Assembly (NCBI GenBank): GCA_947631495.1
Contig: CANRLO010000007.1
Location: 1-37,875 of the forward strand
Source: an uncultured Clostridia bacterium
GTDB taxonomy: Bacteria > Bacillota > Clostridia > TANB77 > CAG-508
Direction of reading: 5' to 3'
DNA length: 37,875 nt
Part shown: positions 17,089 through 26,369 of the stretch, piece after piece
Layout of the letters: each line of letters starts with the position of its first letter
Position numbering within the stretch: the first letter of the stretch is position 1
The notes under the pieces: generated by a model
The model's database searches: none
Told to the model about the DNA's origin: nothing
The model's input: the letters and a program-made list of their open reading frames with translations, nothing else
Translations under genes and position numbers: made by a program

Positions 17089-18426
17089 TCAGGATACAGT
17101 GCTACTTATATAAAGTGTGGGCCTGAACGCGACGGACTTGTAACTGCCGGTCGCATTACTCTTGCTGCGATAGCTCGTGTAGTAGTCACTGCTGTAGTAA
17201 CAGCCTCCCCTATTGACACAAGGGTACGCGCTAGAACTATACGTGTACGTAGAGTTCTCAGTTGTCCATTCAAAGCAATTAAATGCCATATCATGAATTT
17301 TACATACTTCATCATTGCTGTTCTTTCCTGTATTTGTTATACTATTGTTAATAGATTTTCCATCTTGCCTTGAATAATCTGTATCTCCTGAAAATTTCTG
17401 GATATACAAAACGGCTGTATCCCATGCATAACTATTTATTAAGTCTGAACTTACTGTATCATACATATTATCACATGCTTCTGCTGCTTTTATTTGTGTT
17501 ATATTATTCCATAAGTATCCTTCTTGCGTTGGTGCAGAAGATGTATTATTTTCATTTACAGATACTTTCGAATTTGGCTTTCCATCTTTTCCATAACTTG
17601 CCTCATATCGTGCTATATAATAGCCTCCATTTGCCTCTACACTATCAATAAATCCTTTTAAATCTTTCGCTGTTCGATTTAATCCATCTGTCCCTTCACT
17701 TTCTTTTCCTTCACGATAAGTTACTAATTCCTTATGAAATGACCCTATTAAAATTTCATCAGTTTCCTCAGTATAATTTTCTGCCGTTTGTCTTAATATT
17801 TCTTGTCCTATCGTCATAGGATTACCTTCATCATCTGGGTAACTTTCTGTTCCATCTGCAAATTCATATCTTCCTAATGTAATTTCTATGTCTTCTGTTG
17901 CTCCTGCGCCATTATTTTTTTTGATTTTATTGGTTCCTTTCCCATTAATATTACTTACTGGTATCCATACATATTGGTTACCTCTTTGTTTTCCATCTCC
18001 GTCTGTTGTTATATCTTTATCTTCTATTACTATTCCTTCTGTTACATTATTTCCTGAGTCATCTGCGATTTTGAAACCTGCTGGAACTACTATTTTATTT
18101 CCATCACTATCTGCTAAAGTGGTCTTTTCATAAAAATAACCATAATTTTTCTCTTTTGCTTCTTCTATTGTTTTAGGTCTATTGTCATTTCCTATCTTGT
18201 CTATTCCTTCTTCTAAATCATTCGTCATTTTTTGTTCATCTATTGCTGCTTGTTTATATTCTTCTGCTGCTTGTTTTGCTTTATTAAATAGCCCATTTTC
18301 TCCTAGCACTAAATTGATACTTATGCCTGCTAATATAATTAATACTATAATTGTTATAACTAGCGCTATTAAAGTAATTCCTTTACTATTTTTGTTATTT
18401 TTTTCTTTTTTTGTTTTTTCTTGCAT
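17089..18426 (-). CDS. Pilin-like variable surface protein with C-terminal C-type-lectin/FGE domain (VP2), probable DGR target
   Basis: 445 aa, tandem paralogue of VP1. It shares the prepilin-like KGITLIALVITIIVLIILAG (about 17-36), the KAKQAAEEYKQAAIDEQKM helix and the FGE-like core (NQYVWIPVSNING, GGYYIARYEASYG, AWDTAVLYIQKFSGDTDYS). The C-terminal RGGCYYSSDYYTSYRSKSN stretch replaces RGGYCTGSGDYASHRGDSS of VP1 before the common FRPTLYIS end. The remaining differences are spread at a few percent, mostly in loops around residues 155-170, 240-260 and 290-330. It has its own promoter and terminator. Surface display by retention of the N-terminal helix in the membrane or by assembly into a pilus is inference. 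Confidence 0.85.
   Translation of the reverse strand: MQEKTKKEKNNKNSKGITLIALVITIIVLIILAGISINLVLGENGLFNKAKQAAEEYKQAAIDEQKMTNDLEEGIDKIGNDNRPKTIEEAKEKNYGYFYEKTTLADSDGNKIVVPAGFKIADDSGNNVTEGIVIEDKDITTDGDGKQRGNQYVWIPVSNINGKGTNKIKKNNGAGATEDIEITLGRYEFADGTESYPDDEGNPMTIGQEILRQTAENYTEETDEILIGSFHKELVTYREGKESEGTDGLNRTAKDLKGFIDSVEANGGYYIARYEASYGKDGKPNSKVSVNENNTSSAPTQEGYLWNNITQIKAAEACDNMYDTVSSDLINSYAWDTAVLYIQKFSGDTDYSRQDGKSINNSITNTGKNSNDEVCKIHDMAFNCFEWTTENSTYTYSSSAYPCVNRGGCYYSSDYYTSYRSKSNATGSYKSVAFRPTLYISSTVS
17128..17241 (-). repeat. Variable region of VP2 (DGR VR candidate)
   Basis: Same position and length as the VP1 variable region, with the same codon signature (TAC, AGC, AGT, GAC, ACG, AAG, GCG). It is Tyr/Ser/Asn rich, as expected when AAY codons are randomised at the adenines. 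Confidence 0.75.
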
Positions 18427-18660
18427 TTCTCTTTTTCTCCTTTTCCTTTGTTTCTTTTTAGTTTTGTTTTTTTCTTAATTTCTTATACTATTTTTTTAGT
18501 TTTTTCTATTGTTGTTATTATAAATGTTAGACCTACATAAAAATAATACTTTTCTTTTTCCTTTTTCAAATAGCAAATATTCTTTTTTTAAAGTATTTTA
18601 TGTTTATGAGTTGCTACTTTTTTGTTTTTATTCTATTATTTTTTTACTTTTCTGTCAATA
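18427..18660 (-). promoter_or_regulatory. VP2 promoter and long 5' leader
   Basis: -35 TTGACA (18653-18658), 17-nt spacer, -10 TAGAAT (18630-18635). The ~200-nt leader starts with AAAAAGTAGCAACTCATAAA (about 18602-18621), shared with VP1 and VP3, and contains GAATATTTGCTATTTG as in VP1. No other gene is seen between VP2 and the repeat at 18798. Confidence 0.75.
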
Positions 18661-18797
18661 CTATTTTCCTTTTTAAATATGTAGAAAAAAAGATTGGGAA
18701 CAGATTTGGGACTCGTTCAAATCTTTTCTTAAGAATTTTTGTACTTTTATTTTTAATAATTTCTAAAATGAATAGTGCTTCTATATATAAAAAATAA

Positions 18798-18846
18798 AGG
18801 ACTGTCCCAAATGGCAATTTATTGCCAAAAAAGGACGTCCCAAATT
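18798..18846. repeat. REP-like element with paired GGAC-GTCCC units
   Basis: GGACTGTCCC, then hairpin TGGCAAT/ATTGCCA, then GGACGTCCC: a symmetrical unit between two minus-strand genes. Related motifs occur at 21269-21302 and 22494-22559. It is possibly a mobile palindrome of the RAYT/REP kind; no transposase is present in the window. Confidence 0.55.
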
Positions 18847-18852
18847 GCAATT

Positions 18853-19797
18853 CTAAAAATGAACTAATTCTTCCATGCTATTACGATATTTGATGTAAAA
18901 CAATTCTTTATCTTTGTTGTCTACTGTATTATTTAATTCATTTAGAGAAACATAAATTTTACTAATTTGACTTTGCTTTTGTTCGTTTGAATTAATGCTA
19001 TTCATAATATTTGAAAAATAACTAATTGCATTTTGCAATTGTTTTTTTACTTCATCCCATTTATCTTGTTCTACAAATGCATAAGCATTTAATAAACATG
19101 CCTTGGTATAATCAATATTGATTTCTTGCATATCTTTTGAAATTTGGCTTCTATAATTAGGAAGTAAAGCATATAAACTTGCTAAATTATTTAACATTAC
19201 TGTTTTATCCTCTTGCTTTGCACTTAATGTTACTTGGTCTAAAGTAGAAGAAAAGTTTAGAATATCTTCGTTTTTCACATTTAATTCATGTAAATCAACT
19301 ACCATACTTGGCCATGTAGAATATATAATTTCTGTATTAGTTTTGATATAGTCCCAGTCAATTTCTGGTTTTTCATTTGTTAAAATACTATTATTTTTAA
19401 CTGCAAATTGAATGTTGTCTTCTGATGAGGAAGTTTCAGATTTTTGAGAAGAACCTCCTTGTGATGAGCTTCCTTCTCCTTGTTGTGAATTGCCTCCACT
19501 TTCTCCTCCTTGTTCTGAACCACTACTAGAGCCACTTTCAGAATTTCCTGATGTTCCTTGATTTTGATTAGAACTTTCTTTATTATCTATATTTTGCTGT
19601 ACTACAACGCTATTTGAAAAACGAATTTGATTTAAGTGATTCATCATCATAATAACTTTATTTTCTAAATAAGCAATTTGTTCTTCTGATTTATTAGTTA
19701 AGCCTTCTTCTTTATTTTGCGTTGCCATTACATAAGCAAAAGCAGATATAGCAATAATTATGGCAATAATAATAATTGTCAATATTATTTTTTTCAT
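18853..19797 (-). CDS. Unknown secreted or membrane-anchored protein with Ser/Gly/Gln linker
   Basis: 314 aa. An N-terminal uncleaved-type helix MKKIILTIIIIAIIIAISAF (no lipobox Cys) is followed by a short coiled segment (about 35-60), a low-complexity Ser/Gly/Gln/Glu stretch (about 75-130) and a C-terminal helical domain (about 145-314: DWDYIKTNTEIIYSTWPSMV, LASLYALLPNYRSQI, ACLLNAYAFVEQDKWDEVKK). The helical part looks like a repeat-type bundle. Topology suggests a membrane-tethered extracellular domain. I do not recognise the family. An AAGGAATG site lies before the ATG. Confidence 0.75.
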   Translation of the reverse strand: MKKIILTIIIIAIIIAISAFAYVMATQNKEEGLTNKSEEQIAYLENKVIMMMNHLNQIRFSNSVVVQQNIDNKESSNQNQGTSGNSESGSSSGSEQGGESGGNSQQGEGSSSQGGSSQKSETSSSEDNIQFAVKNNSILTNEKPEIDWDYIKTNTEIIYSTWPSMVVDLHELNVKNEDILNFSSTLDQVTLSAKQEDKTVMLNNLASLYALLPNYRSQISKDMQEINIDYTKACLLNAYAFVEQDKWDEVKKQLQNAISYFSNIMNSINSNEQKQSQISKIYVSLNELNNTVDNKDKELFYIKYRNSMEELVHF

Positions 19798-19962
19798 AGT
19801 TATTTCATTCCTTCCTAGTGCACAAGTGAGTTAAAAAAATTGATTTTATTATTTTTCGTATTTTTGCACCTCTTTCTTTGTAGTATGATAAATTTTTTCA
19901 ATTTTATTCCTTGTATAAATCGAAAAAAATTTAAAATACTAACATAAAAGGAGATTTTGACG

Positions 19963-20256
19963 ATGAAAACATTTATTAAATTATTTAGCAATAAAGAAGG
20001 TGAAATTGAACGCTTTTTAAAGCAATTTTATTCTAATTTAGATGATACTTCGATAAATTATCATAATTTACTTGAATGGGAACAATCTTTTGAAAATCCT
20101 ATTGAAATGGCAGATATGATAGGTGTTTTTATCGATAATATAGAAGATTTTAAAATAAATATGTGGGTTTGTTTTGATGAAGACATTTTAATTAATGTAA
20201 CAGAGCACAATGTAGATGATTTAATTCGTTATATGTATGAAAGATATCCATATTAA
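19963..20256 (+). CDS. Unknown 97-aa acidic protein
   Basis: It starts MKTFIKLFSNKEGEIERFL; the ATG at 19963 lies 9 nt after AAAGGAG, better than the TTG at 19957. It is small, acidic and soluble, with a C-terminal NVDDLIRYMYERYPY. No family recognised. It is transcribed alone on the plus strand and followed directly by a terminator hairpin. Confidence 0.72.
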   Translation: MKTFIKLFSNKEGEIERFLKQFYSNLDDTSINYHNLLEWEQSFENPIEMADMIGVFIDNIEDFKINMWVCFDEDILINVTEHNVDDLIRYMYERYPY

Positions 20257-20260
20257 AAAT

Positions 20261-20297
20261 AAAAAAACACACGCCTAATTTTAGCGTGTGTTTAGGG
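20261..20297. terminator. Bidirectional terminator
   Basis: Perfect 10-bp arms AAACACACGC / GCGTGTGTTT with a 9-nt loop, between convergent genes ending at 20256 (plus) and 20302 (minus). Confidence 0.88.
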
Positions 20298-20301
20298 TTT
20301 T

Positions 20302-20655
20302 TCATAATAAGAACCATACTTTTGTACATTCCGTCTCATTGTCTGTTTCCTTGTTATCTTTGTTAAAATATTTCATTTTCAAATGATGCTTCTTTGTATA
20401 AATTTTGCAATCTGATAGAGTGAGAAAGTAGCGTTCTCCTTTTTCCTTATTGATTATTACCTCTGAAATAGTAAATTGAGCTAAACCCCAGCCTTTGCTT
20501 TTTACCTGATTGACTCTTTCTTGCATAAAATTCTCAATGCAAGTTTCTGCCTCCAAAGTTCTCATAGGTAAATTTTCCATGTTGTTTGGAACTTTTAACT
20601 CTTGAAGTTTTGTTGATGCTCTTACCTTAATGTTCCGTCCTTTATTTTTGCTCAT
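20302..20655 (-). CDS. Unknown 117-aa basic protein
   Basis: It starts MSKNKGRNIKVRASTKLQEL after ATAGGAGGG. It is basic at the N-terminus, with a beta-rich C-terminal half (WGLAQFTISEVIINKEKGER, YFLTLSDCKIYTKKHH). There is no signal peptide or membrane segment, and I do not recognise it. The promoter is of the same conserved-spacer type as those of the unknown genes at 6062 and 6819, and codon use is similarly GC-richer than neighbours, so the three may belong to one regulon. Confidence 0.7.
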   Translation of the reverse strand: MSKNKGRNIKVRASTKLQELKVPNNMENLPMRTLEAETCIENFMQERVNQVKSKGWGLAQFTISEVIINKEKGERYFLTLSDCKIYTKKHHLKMKYFNKDNKETDNETECTKVWFLL

Positions 20656-20703
20656 ATTATACCCTCCTATTATAAAAAAGTATTTAACTTTATTACTACA
20701 AAA

Positions 20704-20732
20704 ATTATATTATATTTAACATAATTTTTCAA
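20704..20732 (-). promoter_or_regulatory. Sigma-A promoter with conserved spacer (copy 3)
   Basis: On the minus strand: -35 TTGAAA, 17-nt spacer AATTATGTTAAATATAA, -10 TATAAT. The spacer differs from the 7368-7396 promoter at one position. Confidence 0.75.
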
Positions 20733-20812
20733 TATTTTTAAAATAATTTATGTTGAATATTTTAGTTATTTTGTTTGTTATAAAGTATATATTTTGAAAT
20801 AATCTTAACTTA

Positions 20813-21250
20813 CTATTTTTCTAGCAAAATAGTAACTGGTCCATCATTTAAAAGTTCTACTTTCATATCAGCACCAAAAATTCCATGTTCTACAACAATA
20901 TTTTCTTCTCTACATTTTTGCATAAAATATTCATATAATTCATTTGCTTTATCTGGTTTAGCAGCATTTGAAAAACTTGGTCTATTTCCTGAAGAACAAT
21001 CTGCATAAAGAGTGAATTGAGAAACAATTAAAAGTTCTCCTTTTACATCCTTTATACTAAGATTCATTTTATTATTTTCATCTTCAAATATTCTTAATTT
21101 AATTAACTTTTGCACAAGAAAATCTGCTGTTTCTTTTGTATCTTCTGGTCCTACACCAAGAAGGACAAGAAAACCTTGCCTTATTTTTCCTACTATTTTG
21201 TTGTCTACTTCTACGCTAGCATGTTTTACTCTTTGAATAACTAATTTCAT
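20813..21250 (-). CDS. dtd: D-aminoacyl-tRNA deacylase
   Basis: 145 aa from [22 protein letters not shown] lies 5-6 nt before this ATG, so the 12-codon upstream extension is rejected. Family motifs include [33 protein letters not shown] and, at the C-terminus, [11 protein letters not shown] (the cross-subunit GPxT-type motif). The homodimer hydrolyses D-amino acids and glycine wrongly attached to tRNA. It is the last gene of the der-plsY-gpsA-dtd run, with a REP-like element in the gap to gpsA. Confidence 0.94.
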   Translation of the reverse strand: MKLVIQRVKHASVEVDNKIVGKIRQGFLVLLGVGPEDTKETADFLVQKLIKLRIFEDENNKMNLSIKDVKGELLIVSQFTLYADCSSGNRPSFSNAAKPDKANELYEYFMQKCREENIVVEHGIFGADMKVELLNDGPVTILLEK

Positions 21251-21268
21251 ATTTTCCTCCATTGTCGC

Positions 21269-21302
21269 AATTAGGGACAGTCCCAAGTTGCTCCATTTGG
21301 AA
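21269..21302. repeat. REP-like GGGACAGTCCC element
   Basis: AATTAGGGACAGTCCCAAG followed by TTGCTCCATTTGGAAC, in the short gpsA-dtd gap. It has the same core as the repeats at 18798, 22494 and, more loosely, 11823. Confidence 0.5.
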
Positions 21303-21322
21303 CAATTTGTACCACTGCTTTA

Positions 21323-22307
21323 TTATTCTGCTTTTTTGTCTCTTGTCATTAGAAGTGTTACTCCCTCTTGTGGGCTTAAGCCATTATATAGCATATCATA
21401 TACAGTATTTACAATTGGCATATCTACATTATATTTTTGTGCAAGTTCATGGGCTACTTCTATGTTATCTACTCCTTCTATTACCATTCCAATTTTCTTT
21501 CTTGCATCTTCTAAGGACATTCCTTGCCCCATTAATTTGCCTGCGGTTCTATTTCTACTATGCTCGCTAAGGCATGTAACAATTAAGTCCCCTAAACCTG
21601 TTAAGCCATAGAATGTTTCTTTATTTCCACCTAAAGTTTCTCCTAACCTTGCTATTTCTGTTAGTCCTCTTGTAATTAGAGCTGCAAAAGAGTTATCTCC
21701 AAGTCCTATTCCTGCTGCTACACCTGCGCAAAATGCAATAATGTTTTTTAAGGCTCCTCCTAGTTCTACTCCTTTTACATCTGAAGAAGTATAAACTCTT
21801 AAATTTTCATTCATAAAAATATCACTAATTTCATCTGCTACTTTTTCATCTTCTGACGCAATTACCATTGCCGTTGGAATTCCTTTGGATACTTCTTCTG
21901 CATGACTTGGTCCGTGATAAAATTGCTATTTTTACTTCTGGCATTTCTTCCTTAAATACTTTATCTAGAGTAGATAAAGTTTCTGTTTCTAGCCCTTTTG
22001 AACAAATTACGATAGTTTGATTAGTTACATATTTTTTATATTCTTTTACTGTATTTCTTGTAAATTTTGATGGTGTGACATGCAAAATAACGTCTGAACC
22101 ATTTATTGCTTCTTCATAAGAAGTAGTACAAATAATTCCTTCTGGAATTGTAATTTCTGGTAAAAATTTGCACTTTTTTTCTTTATTAATTAAATCTGCT
22201 TCTTCCTGCATAAAAGACCAGATTTTTATTTCATTTCCTAGTTTTGCTAAGTGAATTGCAAGGGCTACTCCCCAACTTCCACTACCTATAATTGCTATTT
22301 TTTTCAC
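21323..22307 (-). pseudogene. gpsA: Glycerol-3-phosphate dehydrogenase [NAD(P)+], interrupted by one frameshift
   Basis: Two overlapping frames (22307-21846 and 21868-21323) join to a normal ~328-aa GpsA. The first holds the Rossmann start IAIIGSGSWGVALAIHLAKL and VTPSKFTRNTVKEY. The second holds SSDVKGVELGGALKNIIAFC, the NSFAALITRGLTEIARL active-site region and MPIVNTVYDMLYNG. The reading frame breaks at about 21911-21918, where TTATCACGGACCAAG should read TTATCAGGACCAAG (LSGPSHAEEV). The enzyme reduces dihydroxyacetone phosphate to sn-glycerol 3-phosphate for phospholipids and is normally essential, so a one-base assembly error is more likely than a true loss. It sits next to plsY, which uses its product. 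Confidence 0.88.
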
Positions 22308-22493
22308 TTTTTTCTCCTTTTTAATTTGATTAATTTTGTTTTAATTTTCTTTATTCTATATTTTTTTATTTTTCTTAAATTCTTTATCTTTCTTTATTTT
22401 TATAATTTTAAAATGTTCTTTATTTTTCAGTTTGTTTATTCGCAGTTTTAAATTTACCATTTTCTTTTAGTGAAATAGTAAAATAATAGAAAA

Positions 22494-22559
22494 GGGGTGT
22501 CCCCACCGTTCCATTTTGAAACGAAAAGGGGCGTCCCTCTTGTTCATCCCTCTTGTTCA
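22494..22559. repeat. REP-like element with GGGGTGTCCCC and GGGGCGTCCC
   Basis: AGGGGTGTCCCC, then CGTTCCATTTTGAAACG (hairpin CGTT.C/G.AACG), then AGGGGCGTCCCTC and a doubled TCCCTCTTGTTCAT. It lies between gpsA and plsY and has the same architecture as 18798-18846. Confidence 0.5.
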
Positions 22560-22561
22560 TT

Positions 22562-23200
22562 TTATTTCTTTAAATTTTTAAAATCTATTTTATTTTCTGT
22601 TCCAGAAAGTAAACGTTTTACATTAGCTCTATGGTTGAATACTACTAAAGCTGCAAGTAAAATGCTGTATATAATATAGTTTCCATCTACTAAATAACTA
22701 TTGTGTGGCATAAAAGTAATTAGTACAGGGAATAAAATAGCTGCTGCTATAGAACCTAATGATACCATTCTTGTTAAAATCATTAATACTAAAGCAAATA
22801 CTAGGCAAATTAATCCGATATTCCAGTTTGTTACTAATAGAACACCTAAAGCTGTTGCTATTCCTTTTCCTCCTTTAAATTGGAAGAAGATTGGGAATGT
22901 ATGTCCTAATATAACTGCAATTCCTGCAAGCTGAATTAGTAATGCTTTGTCAATTCCTTCTTTTACAATAAGTCCTGCAATATAAGCAATTAAAACTGCA
23001 ACTACTCCTTTTAAAATATCGCAAATTAGTGTAATTATAGATGCTTTCTTTCCTACTGTTCTTAATACATTTGTGGTTCCTGCGTTTCCACTGCCTTTTT
23101 CTCTTACATCAAATCCTGCTAATTTTTTACTAATAATAACTGAAAAGCTAATACTTCCTAATAAATAAGCTATAATTGTTACAACAATATAAGTTGCCAT
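22562..23200 (-). CDS. plsY: Acyl-phosphate:glycerol-3-phosphate acyltransferase
   Basis: 212 aa integral membrane protein with five or more hydrophobic segments. All three PlsY motifs are present: GSGNAGTTNVLR (about 36-47), GHTFPIFFQFKGGKGIAT (about 103-120) and the C-terminal VVFNHRANVKRLLSG. It transfers an acyl group from acyl phosphate to sn-glycerol 3-phosphate, the first step of phospholipid synthesis. It starts 3 nt after der stops and lies just before gpsA, so substrate supply and use are co-transcribed. Confidence 0.96.
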   Translation of the reverse strand: MATYIVVTIIAYLLGSISFSVIISKKLAGFDVREKGSGNAGTTNVLRTVGKKASIITLICDILKGVVAVLIAYIAGLIVKEGIDKALLIQLAGIAVILGHTFPIFFQFKGGKGIATALGVLLVTNWNIGLICLVFALVLMILTRMVSLGSIAAAILFPVLITFMPHNSYLVDGNYIIYSILLAALVVFNHRANVKRLLSGTENKIDFKNLKK

Positions 23201-23203
23201 TTT

Positions 23204-24532
23204 TTATTCCTCCTTTTTTTCCCTTACTATTATTCTAACAGGCGTTCCTGTTAAAGTAAATTCTTTTCGTATTTGATTTACCAAATATCTTTCATATGAA
23301 AAATGAAATAATTTTTTATCGTTTACAAACACAACAAATGTTGGTGGTTTGGTGGATGCTTGTGTCATATAAAAAATTTTTAAGCGTTTTCCTTTATCTG
23401 TTGGTGGTTGTACAATAGCAATGGCTTCATTTAATACTTGATTTAAGACAGATGTTGAAACTCGCATTGCATTTTGATTTGCTACTTTATTAATTAACTC
23501 AAATAATTGATTTACTCTTTGCCCTGTTTTGGCTGAAATGAATATAATTGGTGCATAAGATAAATATGCAAGTTGCTCATATACTTCTTTTTTATATTGC
23601 TCCATTGTGTGCTCGTCTTTCTCATAAGCGTCCCATTTGTTGATTACTATAATACTTGCTTTTCCTGCCTCGTGTGCTTCTCCTGCTATTTTTTTATCTT
23701 GCTCTGTTACTCCTTCATTTGCATCTATCATAAGAAGACATACATCTGCTCTTTCTACTGCTAAAAGACTTCTCATGACACTATATTTTTCTATTTGTTC
23801 TTCTACTTTAGATTTTCTACGAATGCCTGCAGTATCTATAAAAACATATTTTCCAAATTCATTTTCAAATTCAGAGTCTATGGCATCTCTCGTGGTGCCT
23901 GCTATATCACTTACAATTACTCTGTTTTCTCCTAAAATTTTATTAATTAAAGAGGATTTTCCTACATTTGGCTTTCCAATAACTGCTACTTTTATAACAC
24001 TTCCATCTTCTTCATCTTCAGTTTCTGGGAAGTTCTCATATATGGCATCTAGTACATCTCCAATTCCTAAGGCATTTACTGATGATACAGGATATGGAGT
24101 GCCTAGTCCTAAATTGTAAAACTCATAAATGTCATCTGCTGTTTTACCAAAATTATCTGCTTTATTGCAAACTAAAACAACAGGCTTCTTCGATTTTTTA
24201 AGCATTAAGCTAATTTCTTCATCGGTTGCTGTAACCCCTTGTTTCATATCGGTAAGAAATACTATAACATCTGCAATATTGATAGCAATGTTTGCTTGCT
24301 CTCTCATTTGAGAAACAATAATATCCTCCGATTCTGGTTCAATTCCTCCGGTATCTATTAAAGTAAAACTTCTTCCTTTCCAAGTGGCATCTGCATAAAC
24401 TCTGTCCCTTGTAACACCTGGTTCATCTTGAACAATAGAAATTCTTTTTCCTGCTATATAATTAAAAAATGTGGATTTTCCTACATTTGGTCTTCCTACA
24501 ATTGCCACGGTTGGCTTGCTCATTTGTTTCAC
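23204..24532 (-). CDS. der: Ribosome biogenesis GTPase Der (EngA)
   Basis: 442 aa with two tandem Era-like G domains, unique to Der: [16 protein letters not shown] (about 12), DTGG and NKAD in the first; [16 protein letters not shown] (about 182), DTAGI and NKWD in the second. A KH-like C-terminal domain follows (about 350-442: [20 protein letters not shown]). It matures the 50S subunit. It overlaps tightly with plsY downstream. In many Clostridia der is next to plsY and gpsA, as here. Confidence 0.97.
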   Translation of the reverse strand: MKQMSKPTVAIVGRPNVGKSTFFNYIAGKRISIVQDEPGVTRDRVYADATWKGRSFTLIDTGGIEPESEDIIVSQMREQANIAINIADVIVFLTDMKQGVTATDEEISLMLKKSKKPVVLVCNKADNFGKTADDIYEFYNLGLGTPYPVSSVNALGIGDVLDAIYENFPETEDEEDGSVIKVAVIGKPNVGKSSLINKILGENRVIVSDIAGTTRDAIDSEFENEFGKYVFIDTAGIRRKSKVEEQIEKYSVMRSLLAVERADVCLLMIDANEGVTEQDKKIAGEAHEAGKASIIVINKWDAYEKDEHTMEQYKKEVYEQLAYLSYAPIIFISAKTGQRVNQLFELINKVANQNAMRVSTSVLNQVLNEAIAIVQPPTDKGKRLKIFYMTQASTKPPTFVVFVNDKKLFHFSYERYLVNQIRKEFTLTGTPVRIIVREKKEE

Positions 24533-24557
24533 CTCTTTTTATCATGTTTATTCTATA

Positions 24558-26304
24558 CTATTTTTGTTTTTTCGTCAATGCAATATTGTGTTTTTCTATG
24601 CCTTCAAGCACATATTTTCCTACTAATCCTACAACTCCCAAAATGGAAACCATAGCAGAAAATTTCATAAGGTTAGTCCCTGTATAATGCACCTCTAAAA
24701 TTCCTTCTTCTACATTTTCTAAGGTAACTCCTACAAATCCATTTTCTGTTTCATAAGGCTTTAATGTTTCTTTTTTGCCTTGTTGTTCTAAAGTTACTTC
24801 ATATCCTAGATAATATATATAAGGTAATTCTATTTTTGCTTCTCCTTCTGCAGATACAATACTTTTTAAATTTATATTTTCTTTATTTTGCATTTTTATT
24901 TCTGCATTTCCTTCTAACACATATATTCTATCTTCTCTTGTTTCAATATAACTTCGATTTTGAAATGCTTTACTTGGTAAATATTCAAAACTTGCACAAC
25001 CTGCGTGAACTCTACCTGTTTCACTTGTTACCCTTACTGCTGGCCATAAACGTTCTTCATTTAAGTTTTCTGTATATGGTAAATAAAAAATAAATAAACT
25101 GCTTGTTAGTATTAGTAAAACTAAAAGAAGGCAAATATCTTTACTTTTTACCTTTTTCAATAATACAGAAAAATTAACTGCTGCTACAAATGCTAAGAAG
25201 AATGAAGAAAATTCTAATAGTCTAAATGAAAATTGTAGCATTTTTAAAATTGCAGGTAAATGTTCAAATGGAAATACTTTTAATGTCATAATAAGGCATA
25301 TAATGCCTGCTACAAGAGCAAAAATATAGAAACGATAAAAATCAGTATGTTTGCATTTTTCTCTTATTTTTTTTATTACTAAAGGTGATAAAATCAGTAA
25401 AATAATGCTAATAAGTCCAATTTCATAAATCATTCCTTGTTTTGAGGTAGTGAAAAGTAAATCTATGAAATTTAGCTTAAATGCAATTAGTACTTCTGTG
25501 CGCTCCATTCTACCTGGCTGAAATACTTCATATTCTGCTCCTAATTTATGCTCTAATAAAGGACACCAGAAGAATGCAGTTAGAAGAATAATAAAGACAA
25601 TGGATACTATAATTTTTCTTATTACTTCTCTTTTCTTTAGAGCTTTGCTTTGCCATAATAAGTAAATAGAGCATAAAATAGCAGTATACATGGTAATAAT
25701 GGTATGTGTTAAGATAAGCCCTACACTACCTAGTATTAATATATATTCTCTTTTTGGCTTTCCTTTTAAAACACCATATAGTCCGTTGAAATACCATTGG
25801 TAAAAATACAAAAGAAGTCAATTCTGATAACGCATTTCGAATATACATATCGGTAAAGCGATATGGTGCAAATAAATAAAAAATTCCTGCTATTAAAGCA
25901 ATTTTTTTATTTTTCGTTACTTCTTTTGTAAAGAAATACATGGTAACGCCAGATGCAAAAACAACAAAAAACATAAATAATTTAATACAGCTAGTAAAAG
26001 AAAATCCTAATAATTTAAAGAGTAATGGAACATAAGCAGTAAAGGGACTATAAAATAAGTTCCAAGAATAGCCAAAATTATTACAAAATTTTGACATAAT
26101 AACAGGAAATAGTTGTCCTTCTTGAATAGATTGATATGTTCCCATTAATCTTGTAATATGTTGCACACCGTCATCGTAACTAATGTCTATTTTTTTGCTT
26201 AGAAGCGGAAGGCAAACAAGGAAAGAAACAAATAATAAAATCAAAATATTTTTACTATTTTCTTTTTTTAATATTTCTTTTATTTTACTCACTTTTACTA
26301 TCAT
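24558..26304 (-). pseudogene. PTPS-related / GT-C-like polytopic membrane protein, interrupted by one frameshift
   Basis: Two frames (26304-25726 and 25811-24558) join to a protein of about 580 aa that matches the intact gene upstream over its whole length. The frame breaks at about 25783-25791: CCAATGGTATTTCAACGG needs one base fewer to read MVFNGLYGVL, as in the paralogue. Features are an N-terminal membrane helix, a YDDGVQHITRLMG motif (acidic/His loop typical of lipid-linked sugar transferases with a GT-C fold), about ten membrane helices and a C-terminal extracytoplasmic domain. A role in cell-surface glycan or lipid modification is inference. Low indel count and the conserved sequence either side favour an assembly error. 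Confidence 0.75.
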
Positions 26305-26369
26305 CTCTTTCCTTGTTATAATTTAGTACTTTACGAAAAAAATACTGCTAATAAATAAAACTTTATTTT

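Noticed and set aside
15401..18426. Annotation of the VP genes as sulfatase-modifying (formylglycine-generating) enzymes
   Set aside because: The FGE-like match reflects the C-type-lectin fold. The proteins have a prepilin-like anchor and a hypervariable end, and no sulfatase is nearby.
18644..18850. 68-codon minus-strand open frame
   Set aside because: It overlaps the VP2 promoter and the REP-like element and has no ribosome site.
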